A stretch of DNA of 64,000 bases, from the NCBI RefSeq assembly GCF_026212465.1, contig NC_080057.1, forward strand, positions 25,360,647 through 25,424,646, in the 5' to 3' direction. Below, piece after piece: positions 1 through 9,890 of the stretch (positions within the stretch are counted from its first letter, which is position 1; each line of letters opens with the position of its first letter). A program made the translations under genes and the position numbers. The DNA comes from Amaranthus tricolor. Its lineage: Eukaryota > Streptophyta > Magnoliopsida > Caryophyllales > Amaranthaceae. Under the pieces are notes generated by a model. The model was given only the letters and a program-made list of their open reading frames with translations. It did not search any database and was not told the DNA's origin.

Positions 1-531
1 GATGAAAGCAGATTTAATTTGGTTTGTGTATTAATGAATGAGTTAAGTCAGATAAAATATGTATAATTACTAAATTAAATAAGTTATTTCAAGATCAAGT
101 CAACTCATATAACTTAAATTGTAATGTTTATTTTTCCAAATAATATAATTCAAAAGCGTTGACCAAGTTCAATAAAATAGAAATTTGGTGTGAAAAACCT
201 TAAAGTTCTAAAGTATTTTACTATTTATCGGTATAAATTTAAAATTATAATGTAAGGTTTTCTGTTTGGGGTCTCATTATTTAATATCTTTGTTTCCCCT
301 ACTCTATCTAGCATCACAGACATATTTTTGGATTACAAATCAAGTTGATCTGATGGCTGATATATTATAAATCAGGTTGATATATATAATTCGATTAACT
401 AAATGTGTTAGGTTTTGGACACATTTATATATGATTCGAATATAAACCCAACTAGACTTAACCTGTTTGTTAGACCTATCACCCATACGTGCCTTTCTTT
501 CCAAATTGATAAAAAAATAGAAGACGAATTG
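1..531. other. Intergenic, no gene seen
   Basis: AT-rich sequence left of the Mutator-like element. I see no convincing coding region, RNA gene or terminal repeat here; the short open frames lack any family signature. Confidence 0.6.
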
Positions 532-540
532 GTTGAAAAT

Positions 541-627
541 GAATCTTTTCCCATAATATTGCAAAAATGAAAAATATTTCCCACTTTGCATGAAATGGAA
601 AAGTATTTCCCACAATACCGTCCACGT
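541..627 (+). repeat. Left terminal inverted repeat of the MULE
   Basis: Matches the reverse complement of 4141-4226 with a few substitutions and small indels, from the tip through to TCCACGT. It is preceded by the 9-bp target duplication at 532-540. Confidence 0.9.
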
Positions 628-661
628 GGCAATTTGTTTTTATTTTAAAATATTCCAGACC

Positions 662-791
662 AAACCGCCAAATGAGATGGTGGTTTGCATTAACCAGTAA
701 ACCGCCACATGGAGTAGCGGTTTGGTTAGGGCAAACCGCCATCTTATTTGGCGGTTTAGTCCTGGTAAACCGCCATCTCATGTGGTGGTTT
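662..791. repeat. Left subterminal array of four 25-nt palindromes
   Basis: Four units begin at 662, 699, 733 and 767. Each is a 9-nt arm AAACCGCCA, a 7-nt variable spacer, then a 9-nt arm of the form TGGYGGTTT or TAGCGGTTT. Unit length is exactly 25 in all four, with 34-37 nt between starts. The units lie just inside the left TIR. They could bind transposase, form hairpins in RNA, or seed small RNAs; none of this is shown by sequence alone. Confidence 0.9.
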
Positions 792-1099
792 GCTCTGTAC
801 TCGTCCAGCGTTTTACTTTTTCTTTCAATTCCCATATAGTTAGCGCTACCTGCATTAAATTAGTTCAATACCATCTATTCCATAATAATCAACTACGAAC
901 CAACTTGATTTGAAAACATTAATTATGAAAATAATGCGAAGATGTATTACAATCATGGAAAGTGATACAAGAAGTTCAAATCATATAAGTTGATACAAAG
1001 TTTGTTAAACTATAATCCCTGGCCCCTTTTGTTGTGCGCACCGGTGGATGATGATGGTGTATACTCGTCAACCTCTGCAATGACATTAAGAGCAGGAGC

Positions 1100-3178
1100 T
1101 CATCGTTGACTAGCACGCTGATATGTGATGATCCTTTGCGGAGGCGATGGATGTGGAGGAGTGGTGGTCATGGAAGCTGGAGGAACGAATGGCGACATAG
1201 CACCGGATGTCGATGAGGATTTGGAAGACCGACCTCGAGTAATGAACACTCGCGACCTCTTGTGGACTGAGTACTTGATCCTCTGGAAGAGCTACCTCGG
1301 TGGGCCGAACTTCGTGGAGAAGGAGTGTGGAATGTGTCATCTACCTCGCCAATGATGGGTGGAGTCGGAATGAGGTATTCATACCCCGCCTGACTCAATG
1401 CATCGGTCAATGACGCGTTAATGGAGCCAAAGGTCTGAGAACATAGCCGATACCCCACATCAACTGGCGATGTAACGGCCCCGTGAATTGTGTCATTACA
1501 TTGTATGAGCACCGATTGGATGCGCTCAGCCTGTATGTTATCATTATATTGTTAAAAGAATCACATAAAAGTATTACTATATGTTATGAGTGTTAAAAGA
1601 AGACGTACCAGTAACGTAGATGTCGGATGGTAATGTGATCCTGGCTGCACAAATGTGGTGTTCGTTAGGCGTAATATGGAGATACGCCTATACCAATTCA
1701 TGTACGTACCAGAGCTATGACCAGTGTAGTTATCTCCTCGAACCAATCGACATGCTCGATCATTCCACGCATCTACCTGCGATCTATGTCGTACAACGTA
1801 GTTCTTGTCCCCAGTCCTCCGATCAATCGCATGTAGTTGAGGTTAGGTGTCACAGGCATGCGGAATAACCTGCTCCAAACCGAATTGACGCATGACACGA
1901 TCCGGGAGATGTAGCTCGATGATGTCGAAGCATATAAGTGGACAACGCGATCTCCAAATCTCGTGGCCCGATGTACATATGTGTGGCAGAGCGTCCATCT
2001 TAGCCACTGTGTAAGGCTGCCATGTCATCTGTAATAGAAATCAATATACTCAGTAATATATATAATTTATTCATAGCTAATACAAATAGTAAATGTTAAT
2101 AACCTGCTCGTCCCGTTGTCGATCAAGTGCGTCTCTGTAGTAGACGAGAGTATGTGGGAAGTGGGACCTCGAAAGATATACACGAAGCCAGCTGCAAACA
2201 AATGAACATTGTTTAATATTTTCATGTATCATAAAATAGTGAAATTTTGAATTTGAATAGTGAATTGAGTGTTGCTACCTTATTGCTAAAGGATCCATCC
2301 CACGACGATGCTGTGAACCTAACACCGGTTCAAAATCCTCCGCTTCATCTTCCTGTTCATGTTGCCCAGCGGGTCAAATTGTCCGAATTATAGGCCTCCC
2401 TATATGAATATGCTCCCACGACCATATCTGTAACAACATCAAGCAGCCTCCAATGTCCTTGGCACCCTTACGAGATGCTCGACATAAATTACGATACAGA
2501 TATGCTAGGATAGCAAATCCCCAACTATACTCATCTAGCCGCTCCAAGTCTCCTAGTAGTGGGAGATAGATCAACTGCAACGAGTCACTGCTCTTTTCTG
2601 GAAGCAAGATGCATCCAAACAGGTACAAAATGTACGCTCGCACATGTCTATCCACTGTAATATTATCTGCGTCATCCTCTAGCGCGCTAAAATGCTCTCT
2701 GAGCTAAGTCAACTTCAACGACGATCCAGTGATGATCTTGGGTTGTATGGGGTCTTGAAGGTTTTCTGGCCAAACCACTAGTAGCTCTTGAAAATGATGG
2801 CCAAATTCCCTCTCCATGACCTATCACTGCTTGTCCTTCAATGGGCAGTCCTATTATAACTCCCACATCTTGCAACGTGATCGTTGCCTCGTCAACCGTA
2901 AGGTGGAAGGTATGAGTCTCTGGCCTCCACCTCTCCACTAATGCAGTGATAAGAGCTCGATCGTGCTCTAAACCCCCGCCCAACAACCTGTGAATGTAAC
3001 TGAAACCAGCTAATTTCACTACCTCTAATACTCTATCATCCACCTCTCAATATAACGTACTCGTCTGGTAGTGCTGACGAGTAACCAACTAGGTAGTGGA
3101 GCCCTCCTAGGCAGCTACGCTCCTGTGTGTCGCCTGAAGTATAAGCACTGATGGATCAACTGGGCCCGGCATCGCCAT
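1100..3178 (-). pseudogene. Plant mobile domain (PMD) gene, decayed, inside the MULE
   Basis: A start at 3178 opens with MAMPGPVDPSVLILQATHRS, the usual opening of aminotransferase-like plant mobile domain proteins. The family core follows at 3043-2687 (ALVERWRPETHTFHL, EATITLQDVGVIIGLPI) and 2655-2374 (HVRAYILYLFGCILL, LDEYSWGFAILAYLYR). Later parts at about 2189-2104 and 2031-1843 (MTWQPYTVAKMDALP) look like separate exons, with plausible GT-AG introns near 2278-2190 and 2103-2032. Further tail pieces run to about 1100. The frame breaks after codon HRSVAA (stops near 3107) and shifts by one nucleotide near 2695. PMD proteins occur both as host genes and inside transposons; this copy is in a transposon and looks inactive. 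Confidence 0.8.
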
Positions 3179-3269
3179 TATTGCTGTTATATACATAAGT
3201 GTTATAAAATTCACAAAAATATTATCAAACTCAACATAATTACAAATTATTAAAAAAAACATACTTTGT

Positions 3270-3760
3270 TTACCTTCGAGGACATGTTTTCTTATTATGA
3301 CCACTAAATCCACAAATGCTACATGTGTTACGAGGACGCGTCGACGGTACATCCATTTCGTTTCGTATACGAGTTGATCGCGGACGACCCTTTCCACGCT
3401 TAGTTGAGGGATCTGGAACAACTATAGGACCATTCCAAGGATCACATGTGAACATGTCTGGAACAGGCATAAAGGTCTTCTTATATGTGGATACGTATTT
3501 TGTATTGCGAAACGAAGGGTCCAAAAAAGCATCATACGAAATGTTACGAGCTCGACATACTGCAAGAACATGTGAGCACGGTAACTTGAACATGGTTGGT
3601 TTCTGACAGGAGCATGATGTTGCTGTGAGGTCAACTATGTAGCATTTCCACCTTTTCCTGTTATCCTGTTGCCACAACTAGTGGTGACTTCAAATATCCC
3701 ACGTACTGTGTCATATATCCTAACATCATGAAAGCGTGCTTTTTCAGCATTCTTATCCTA
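3270..3760 (-). pseudogene. MULE transposase C-terminal remnant (SWIM and zinc knuckle)
   Basis: Reading leftward from 3760, the frame gives KARFHDVRIYDTVRGIFEVT, the stretch that precedes the SWIM finger in MURA-like transposases. After a one-nucleotide shift near 3670 comes WKCYIVDLTATSCSCQKP, then the SWIM residues CSC...PCSHVLAVC, then a CX2CX4HX4C zinc knuckle (CSICGFSGHNKKTC) and a stop at 3270. The DDE catalytic domain that normally lies upstream is absent. The PMD gene starts about 90 bp downstream on the same strand, an arrangement reported for plant MULEs. Not functional as a transposase. Confidence 0.85.
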
Positions 3761-3960
3761 ACATCCTAACATCATGAAAATGAACAAGTAGAGAAGGAGA
3801 AGATAGGAATGTAGTTGATTAGTTTAGTTGAATGAGAGGAATTGTAAATATGAAGTAAATGAGAGTGAAGAATTTTTTTTTAAGAGAGCAGCGGCAAAAG
3901 GAGGAAGAAATGAGATTAAGTGAACGAAACAGGAAGCAGATGACGTTTTGTACAGCTACA

Positions 3961-4099
3961 AAACCGCCATTTCAAGTGGCGGTTTGCATTAATTATTTTA
4001 TTTTATTTTTTTTTAAAATTGAAATTCATGAAAACCGCCATTTCATCTAGCGGTTTACTTCTGATTCCTAAACAAAACCGCCATTTTATCTAGCGGTTA
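3961..4099. repeat. Right subterminal array of three 25-nt palindromes
   Basis: Units at 3961-3985, 4032-4056 and 4075-4099 have the same 9-7-9 plan as the left array (AAACCGCCA, seven bases, T(G/A)GCGGTTT). The last arm ends in TTA rather than TTT. They sit just inside the right TIR. Confidence 0.9.
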
Positions 4100-4140
4100 T
4101 ATTAAAAAAAAAAAGAAAAAATTTTTCTCACACCTATCCT

Positions 4141-4226
4141 ACGTGGACGTTATTGTGGAAATACTTTTCCATTTCATGTAAAGTGGGAAATAATTTTTCC
4201 TTTGGCAATATTATGGGAAAAGGTTT
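4141..4226 (-). repeat. Right terminal inverted repeat of the MULE
   Basis: Reverse complement of the left TIR; followed directly by the second copy of the 9-bp target duplication at 4227-4235. Confidence 0.9.
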
Positions 4227-4235
4227 GTTGAAAAT

Positions 4236-5543
4236 TGATCATATTTATAAATTTTCCTTTAATATCTCCATTATTCTTTACTTTTACTTATGGGAAAATA
4301 TGTACTAATTTCTTTCTTTCTCTAATATCATCATTAATTATCAACCTTCGCTTAAGACTTTTCAAAGGAACTTTTTCCTCCCTATTCCCATTCATGATCC
4401 TTCCTCGATATATTTTGCGTGAAGGATCAAATATTTTCTACCATTGTTTGAGCATAGAATTTTATGGTTTAATCAATAAATAAATATTTAGTAAAAAAAA
4501 TTTAATAATTAACAATTTTTTTATTAGTTAAAATCAATTTTATTGAACCACTAATATTATGAACGATTGTGAGCTATCGAGCTTTTAAGCGAATTCTATG
4601 CCCATGTAAGCAATATTTTAGAATTTTTTTATTTAATATTTCAGAAATATAAAAAAGTCATAATAAGGTAAGAAAATTGGTTAATATTAGCATTATTTAT
4701 GGCAAGTTAACAAATATATGTGTTTTGTTTGTTTTGTTTGTTTGTCTATTTAATTTTTTTTGGTTTTAGGAGACCATAATTTAAATTAGATTTTTAGTGA
4801 TATATTGAAAATAAAATGTATTTATGGGATAGTTGGTTAAGTTCATCTTAATGTATTATTTTTATCATATACTTTCTCTTTTTTATTTGTTTTTTTATTT
4901 ACTTTTTTCGTAAATTCCAATACAGCTTAAAGGTTGAATAATTTTAATTGTGAATTTTCAAAAACTCTAAAAATTGATATTTAAAAAGTATATATTAAAA
5001 CAAATCTATTAATATTCCATATGAATATTTTTTTAATATAAAAAAATTTTAAATTCTATTTAAAAAGAACATATAAAAACAATAAAATTATTATTTATAA
5101 TTTTTTATAATATGTATTAAAAATATTTAAGCTTAAAATTTATTTTAAAATACGTACAAAAATTAAAATGGACAAATAAAAACGTTGGGAGAATTACTTT
5201 GGTAGTTAGGGCAAAAACAACTAGAGGCTAAAAGTGTGTTAAGTGTCCATCAATATATCCAAGCAATTTTTCCTAAAAATAATACCTATAGCGGGAGGGA
5301 GTCGTCGTCAGATCTTTGTAGACGACGACAATGGGGTTTATAGGTGGGCATTTACATGTTCAATAGCCTTTTTGCTCTTTATTCGCCATTGCGACAATCT
5401 CAAATCTGAATGGCCATCTCATTGAACTTTCAATCCCATCAATCAATATACCTAAATGCAATTAGAGAAGAAATTGTTTGTACCCTTTTTCAGATTCTGT
5501 GAAATCTGCTATTTTAGGGTTCATCTGTTTTCAACCGATTAAA
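4236..5543. other. Intergenic, AT-rich, upstream of PPR gene
   Basis: Very AT-rich with T and A runs. Short frames such as the one at 5243-5425 have no family signature. The last one to two hundred bases probably hold the promoter and 5' UTR of the PPR gene, but I cannot place a clear TATA box. Confidence 0.5.
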
Positions 5544-8324
5544 ATGGTAAAACTCCTGAAAACCCCATATTTTTTACAGCTTTTTAAGGTTTATTCTCTA
5601 TTGGGTACTTTCCATTTCCATCCATTTTCATCAAAATCTAGTATTTCTTCCATTAAATCTAGTCTTGGTTCACTGCAACACTCTAAAGATGCGTTAGTTT
5701 TAAGGGTTTGTGAAATTTTATGTGATCATCGATGGACATGTAGCTCTGAATTGATTGATTTGAGCCCCAAATTAACCCCTTGTGTTGTTGAAAGAATCAT
5801 CAATACCCATATGGATACTGGGTCAGTTTTACAGTTTTTTTATTGGGTTTCTAAAAGACCCTTTTATGAACATGATTTCAATTGTTGTTTTTCTATGCTA
5901 GACAGGCTTACTATAGATTGGAATCACAATGATGCCAATCATTTGATTATTTTGACTGTTAAAGCATGTAAGAATGCTGATGAGCTTATAAGGATTTTGG
6001 ATTATTTGGTTGATATTAGCCGGAGGAGATTTAAGGTAACTTTGTATAGTTTTAATATGTTGTTGATTGCTTTGGGTAAGTTTGACATGGTTGGAACTGC
6101 CTTTGATGTGTATAAAGAGATCATATATAGAGGAATTAGCCCTAGCCTTTTGACATTGAATACTTTGATCAATATTTTTTGTAAGAAGGGAAAAGTTCAT
6201 GATGCTGAGATTCTTTTAAGTAAGATATATCAGTATGGTATGTTGCCGGATGTTTTTACCTATACCTCGTTGATTCTCGGGCATTGTAGAAGCCATAATT
6301 TAGTTGGGGCCTTGGGGGCTTATAATGTGATGTTGGAACAGGGTTGTGAACCAAACTCTGTGACATTAAGTACTATGATTAATGGGCTTTGTAATGCTGG
6401 TAAGATAGATGAGGGTTTGAGGTTGCTTAGCGAGATGGTTGCGAAAGGGATTGAACCTACCGTCTATACCTACACCATTCCCATTGTCAAACTTTGTGAG
6501 AATGGTCGGTTTGAGGAAGCTTCTAGACTTTTTGGGATCTTATTGAAAAGAGGATGCCACACTAATGATCATACATATTCAGCTCTTATTAGTGGGTTAT
6601 CTCGTGCAGGGAATGCAAAAGTCTCCATCGGATTATTCAACAGAATGTTGAGAGATCTCGTGGTTCCCAATACTGTTGCATGTAATGCATTGATCCATGG
6701 ATTATGTGAGAGCGGAATGATTAAACAAGCTTTGAAGATTTTTGGCTGGCTGAAAGCTTGTGGGTTTTTGTTAAATTCTCGAACTTACAATGAAATAATT
6801 AATGGGATGTGTTCAATAGGTTCTCTACAAGATGCAATGGTTCTGTTTGGTAATATGCAGCGGGCCGGTCCGCCGCCTACTGTGTCAACATATAACATAC
6901 TTATTTATGGTTTCATAAGGCAAAAGAAACTAAACTATGGTCTGAGATTGTTTGACATGATGAAGGAGAATGGATGTGACCCTGATGAGTACACGTACAC
7001 CGAAATGATATATGGGTGCTGCGAAGGGGAGAAATTGGAACTAGCGTCTTCTCTTTTCCACGAGATGACTGAACGGGGTTTGTGTCCTAATGAATTTACC
7101 TTTACCACTTTGATTGATGGTCTTTGCAAGATCGGAAACATAGATAAAGCCTTAGAAGTATTCAGTAAGATTAAGGCATTTGGTTGTTCTCCTGTTATTG
7201 AGTGCTTTAATGCCATTATAAGTGGTTTAGCAAAAGTAAATAGGATTAGTGATGCAGAAAAATGGTGCAGTAAAATGTCGGAGTATGGATTCTTACCTAA
7301 TGTTGTCACTTACACATCATTGATTGATGGTCTATGTCAGCATGGTGGGACCAATCTTGCCTTCAAGGTGCTTGATGAGATGGAAAAGAATGATTGCCGT
7401 CCAAATTTGCATACTTACAGTATACTTGTACATGGTTTGTGCCAAGAAGGAAAAGTCGAATGCGCAGAAGGTTTGTTTGAAGAAATGCAAAAGAAAGGAA
7501 TATCTCCCGATGTAGTGGCATTTACCACTCTTATAGATGGTTTTGTTATGTCGGGTAGGCTAGATCATGCCTTTTTGCTTCTTCAGAAGATGTTGAAATC
7601 GAGCTGCCAACCGAATCATCGTACATTCACCGTGTTATTGAAAGGTTTGTATAAAGAAAGTTACTTGCTTGTGAACAAGGTTGCTGTCCAGAATGGTGTC
7701 AGTTGTAGTTTCCCTTTGGATGTTAAGGACATTCGAGCCCAAACAATTAGCCACTTATTAGTTAGACTCGCAGGAATTGATGGCGAACCCACTATCAGCA
7801 CATACAGTACCTTAATCACTGGCTTTTGTGAAGAAGGAAAATACTATGAAGCAGATCAAGTGATAAAACATATGCAAGACAAAGAATTGCCTCTTAATTT
7901 TGACATATATAATTCATTATTGATCGTTCATTGTAAAAGTTCAAGAGTCGAGCCTGCTCTAGATATTTTAAAATTGTTGTCGAGTAGTGGGTTAGAACCT
8001 CCATTATCTACTTATGGGTTGATAATATCTACATTGTGTAAGCTAAATCAGATGGATGAAGCTATTTCTCTATTTAAGAATATTCTCGAGAAAAACTGGA
8101 ACTCTGATGAGGTTGTTTGGAGTGTGTTGCTTGATGGGTTGGTGAAGGAAGGATATGTGGGTCCATGTGTAAAGTTCCTTCAAATTATTCAATCCAGTAC
8201 TCACACTGTCAGTGTGTATACTTACAAGGTTTTGATGGAAGAAATGTCTAGAGTGGATCGATCTTCTGAAAATAATCAGCTTGTGGATGAACCAAAAGAA
8301 AGCACAGACAGTTCACCTGGGTGA
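5544..8324 (+). CDS. P-class pentatricopeptide repeat (PPR) protein, intronless, 926 aa
   Basis: A single open frame of 926 codons. The frame stays open a little upstream (5478), but only with a TTG start; the first ATG is at 5544 (MVKLLKTPYFLQLFKVYSLL), so I choose that. The first 60 or so residues are basic, hydrophobic and serine-rich, fitting an organelle transit peptide. About twenty 35-residue PPR motifs follow (for example TYTSLIDGLCQHGGTNLA, TYSILVHGLCQEGKVECA), nearly all P-type with the usual D or N at the last position. No E, E+ or DYW extension is present; the C-terminus ends in a charged tail. P-class PPR proteins bind organelle RNA and act in stability, splicing or translation. 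Length and layout resemble Arabidopsis At5g65560, from memory. The target RNA is unknown. Confidence 0.92.
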   Translation: MVKLLKTPYFLQLFKVYSLLGTFHFHPFSSKSSISSIKSSLGSLQHSKDALVLRVCEILCDHRWTCSSELIDLSPKLTPCVVERIINTHMDTGSVLQFFYWVSKRPFYEHDFNCCFSMLDRLTIDWNHNDANHLIILTVKACKNADELIRILDYLVDISRRRFKVTLYSFNMLLIALGKFDMVGTAFDVYKEIIYRGISPSLLTLNTLINIFCKKGKVHDAEILLSKIYQYGMLPDVFTYTSLILGHCRSHNLVGALGAYNVMLEQGCEPNSVTLSTMINGLCNAGKIDEGLRLLSEMVAKGIEPTVYTYTIPIVKLCENGRFEEASRLFGILLKRGCHTNDHTYSALISGLSRAGNAKVSIGLFNRMLRDLVVPNTVACNALIHGLCESGMIKQALKIFGWLKACGFLLNSRTYNEIINGMCSIGSLQDAMVLFGNMQRAGPPPTVSTYNILIYGFIRQKKLNYGLRLFDMMKENGCDPDEYTYTEMIYGCCEGEKLELASSLFHEMTERGLCPNEFTFTTLIDGLCKIGNIDKALEVFSKIKAFGCSPVIECFNAIISGLAKVNRISDAEKWCSKMSEYGFLPNVVTYTSLIDGLCQHGGTNLAFKVLDEMEKNDCRPNLHTYSILVHGLCQEGKVECAEGLFEEMQKKGISPDVVAFTTLIDGFVMSGRLDHAFLLLQKMLKSSCQPNHRTFTVLLKGLYKESYLLVNKVAVQNGVSCSFPLDVKDIRAQTISHLLVRLAGIDGEPTISTYSTLITGFCEEGKYYEADQVIKHMQDKELPLNFDIYNSLLIVHCKSSRVEPALDILKLLSSSGLEPPLSTYGLIISTLCKLNQMDEAISLFKNILEKNWNSDEVVWSVLLDGLVKEGYVGPCVKFLQIIQSSTHTVSVYTYKVLMEEMSRVDRSSENNQLVDEPKESTDSSPG

Positions 8325-8986
8325 GATTTTTTTTGTTCTGTGAGCCTTGGCTTATGTTTAATCAAATGGCCCGTTGGTGTTTTTGCAAGCAACGGTGATG
8401 GGGATGACAATATTTCACGGAAGTGTCTTGTTTTGCTGCTCAACTGTCTAGATAAGGTCAGCTTCACTTCAAAATCTGCTCATTTCTGTAGTTCTTTTTG
8501 AGACCCTGGCTATCTTTAACTGCTGATTTAAACTGTCTTCCGTTATGATTTAGCATATAATTTTCGAAGCCCATATTAATATATTATACTATTATTTATA
8601 ATGTAAAGATCTTTAATGTGATTTGACATACCTTTAGAACATACCGCTGGTTTGTCAAGAGTGACATTGAAGTTTAGTTATACTATTCATTGGTTTAGAT
8701 GAGTAGTGATGGTTCATATTTGTAAATGCTCCGTATCGGTGGTGTATCTTTGAATTTTGCTTTCATTTTGCAAAACCTTTGACTTATTACTTTAGAAGAA
8801 AGAGATGCTTAAAATATGAGGCTTTTAAAACTTAATTCTGGAAATAAGGCTTTTAAAACCTGAATATGAAGAGAAGCAAGACCAATCTTAACTCGCAAGT
8901 CTATATATGAAAATTTGGGTTTGAAGTTGTTTGCTGAATTTTGTTTATTTTTAATTGAATACTGGAAATTGCTTTGGATTTTGCAG
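8325..8986. other. PPR 3' flank / intron-like sequence
   Basis: No coding potential. It includes the probable PPR 3' UTR. The end (8981-8986, TTGCAG) reads as a splice acceptor for the Hsp70-like fragment that follows. Confidence 0.5.
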
Positions 8987-9349
8987 ATTGAAGACTCCCG
9001 TTGAAACGCTTTAAAGGATGCTAGCTTTTTGTTGAAGGCACGGAAGTATTTTTGTTGGTGGGTCAACCAGGATACCTTGGTACAGGATCTTCTTGGAAAG
9101 ATGAAGGGAAAATACCCAAAAAATACTGTCAATCCTGATATAGTAGTTGTGCGAGGTGCTGCAGTTCAGGTAAGTATCTTTGATTCTTCTCACCCTATTG
9201 ATTTTATTAGCCTTTTGTATTGTAAATTTGTCCTACACTCATTCTACCCAAATTTTGTTATGCATCAGGTCGGTGTTTTGATGAGAGAAATTAGTGACAT
9301 GGTGCTGCTGGAAAAAATTCGTGGTAAGCCTGGCAACCCAGCAAGCTGA
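8987..9349 (+). pseudogene. Mitochondrial-type Hsp70 fragment, two exon pieces
   Basis: Pieces at 8987-9169 and 9269-9349 are separated by an intron with clean GTAAGT and CAG borders. Translated across frames they match the end of the Hsp70 ATPase domain: KDAS then VFLLVG (family: LLVGGMTR), then after a frameshift VQDLLGK...VNPDIVVVRGAAVQ (family: VNPDEAVAMGAAIQ), then the second piece GVLMREISDMVLLEK (family: GILRGDVKELLLLDV). There is an in-frame stop early and a frameshift near 9070. About 90 residues of a protein normally near 650 remain. Because an intron survives, this is a genomic duplicate fragment and not a processed copy. It may be transcribed as part of the PPR 3' region. Confidence 0.7.
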
Positions 9350-9636
9350 CCAGTAGGCTCGCTGCCTCAATATTACCAGCAAATGCTTACCAAGGTTCTA
9401 GGTCTGTGGCTAAGTTTCTGCTATACCCTAATTCCTCCTATCGGCTAGCGCTGAAGGATACTCTGCGTATAAGAAATAAAAAATGATGGATCCTATGGTT
9501 AATCATGCATCGACTACTTTTTCTATGTATATATCGTCATGTTGTATCTTTGTAGTTCATTTAATCTCATGAATTTATCTTTGAGTAAAACTCTAAATTC
9601 TCGCCACCGTTTCCTTGTGGATTAGGGAATTGAACC

Positions 9637-9819
9637 TATTAGAATATGGAAACAGAATAATTAGAATATTGTAATTAGGGAAACTCTTATATTTTGTAAT
9701 CTTTTATTTTAAGTAATCCCAGGTAGCTCCTATGTATATATACCTCATTAGAATTATTGGTTGAATATACAGAAATATGGGACACAAGATTGAAACCCCA
9801 AAACCGTGTTCTACTTTGT
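9637..9819 (+). repeat. Left LTR of the Copia element
   Basis: Starts TATTAGAATA, where the right LTR has TGTTAG, so the terminal TG is mutated here. Contains TATATATAC and ends near CTACTTTGT. Short for a Copia LTR. Confidence 0.88.
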
Positions 9820-9890
9820 CAGAGCAGCAACGATTTTGAATCGTTTTTGCAGCTTCATCATCTACCTTACCTGTGACAGAAAAACCAAAA

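Larger units (their letters stand above)
541..4226 (-). mobile_element. Mutator-like element (MULE), 3.7 kb, non-autonomous
   Basis: The ends are inverted repeats of about 87 bp (541-627 and 4141-4226) sharing the core CTTTTCCCATAATATTGC near the tips. The element is flanked by a perfect 9-bp direct repeat, GTTGAAAAT, at 532-540 and 4227-4235. Long TIRs with a 9-bp target duplication are the hallmark of MULEs. Inside, on the minus strand, are a SWIM zinc-finger remnant of a MURA-type transposase and then a plant-mobile-domain gene. There is no room for the catalytic DDE core, so the element cannot move by itself. Near-identical TIRs and an intact target duplication suggest a fairly recent insertion. 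Strand is given as that of the internal genes. Confidence 0.93.

Noticed and set aside
5243..5425. Open frame of 60 codons upstream of the PPR gene
   Set aside because: Likely leader or intergenic sequence; no family signature and no conserved start.
5478..5543. Longer N-terminus for the P-class PPR protein
   Set aside because: The extension begins with TTG; the first in-frame ATG is at 5544.
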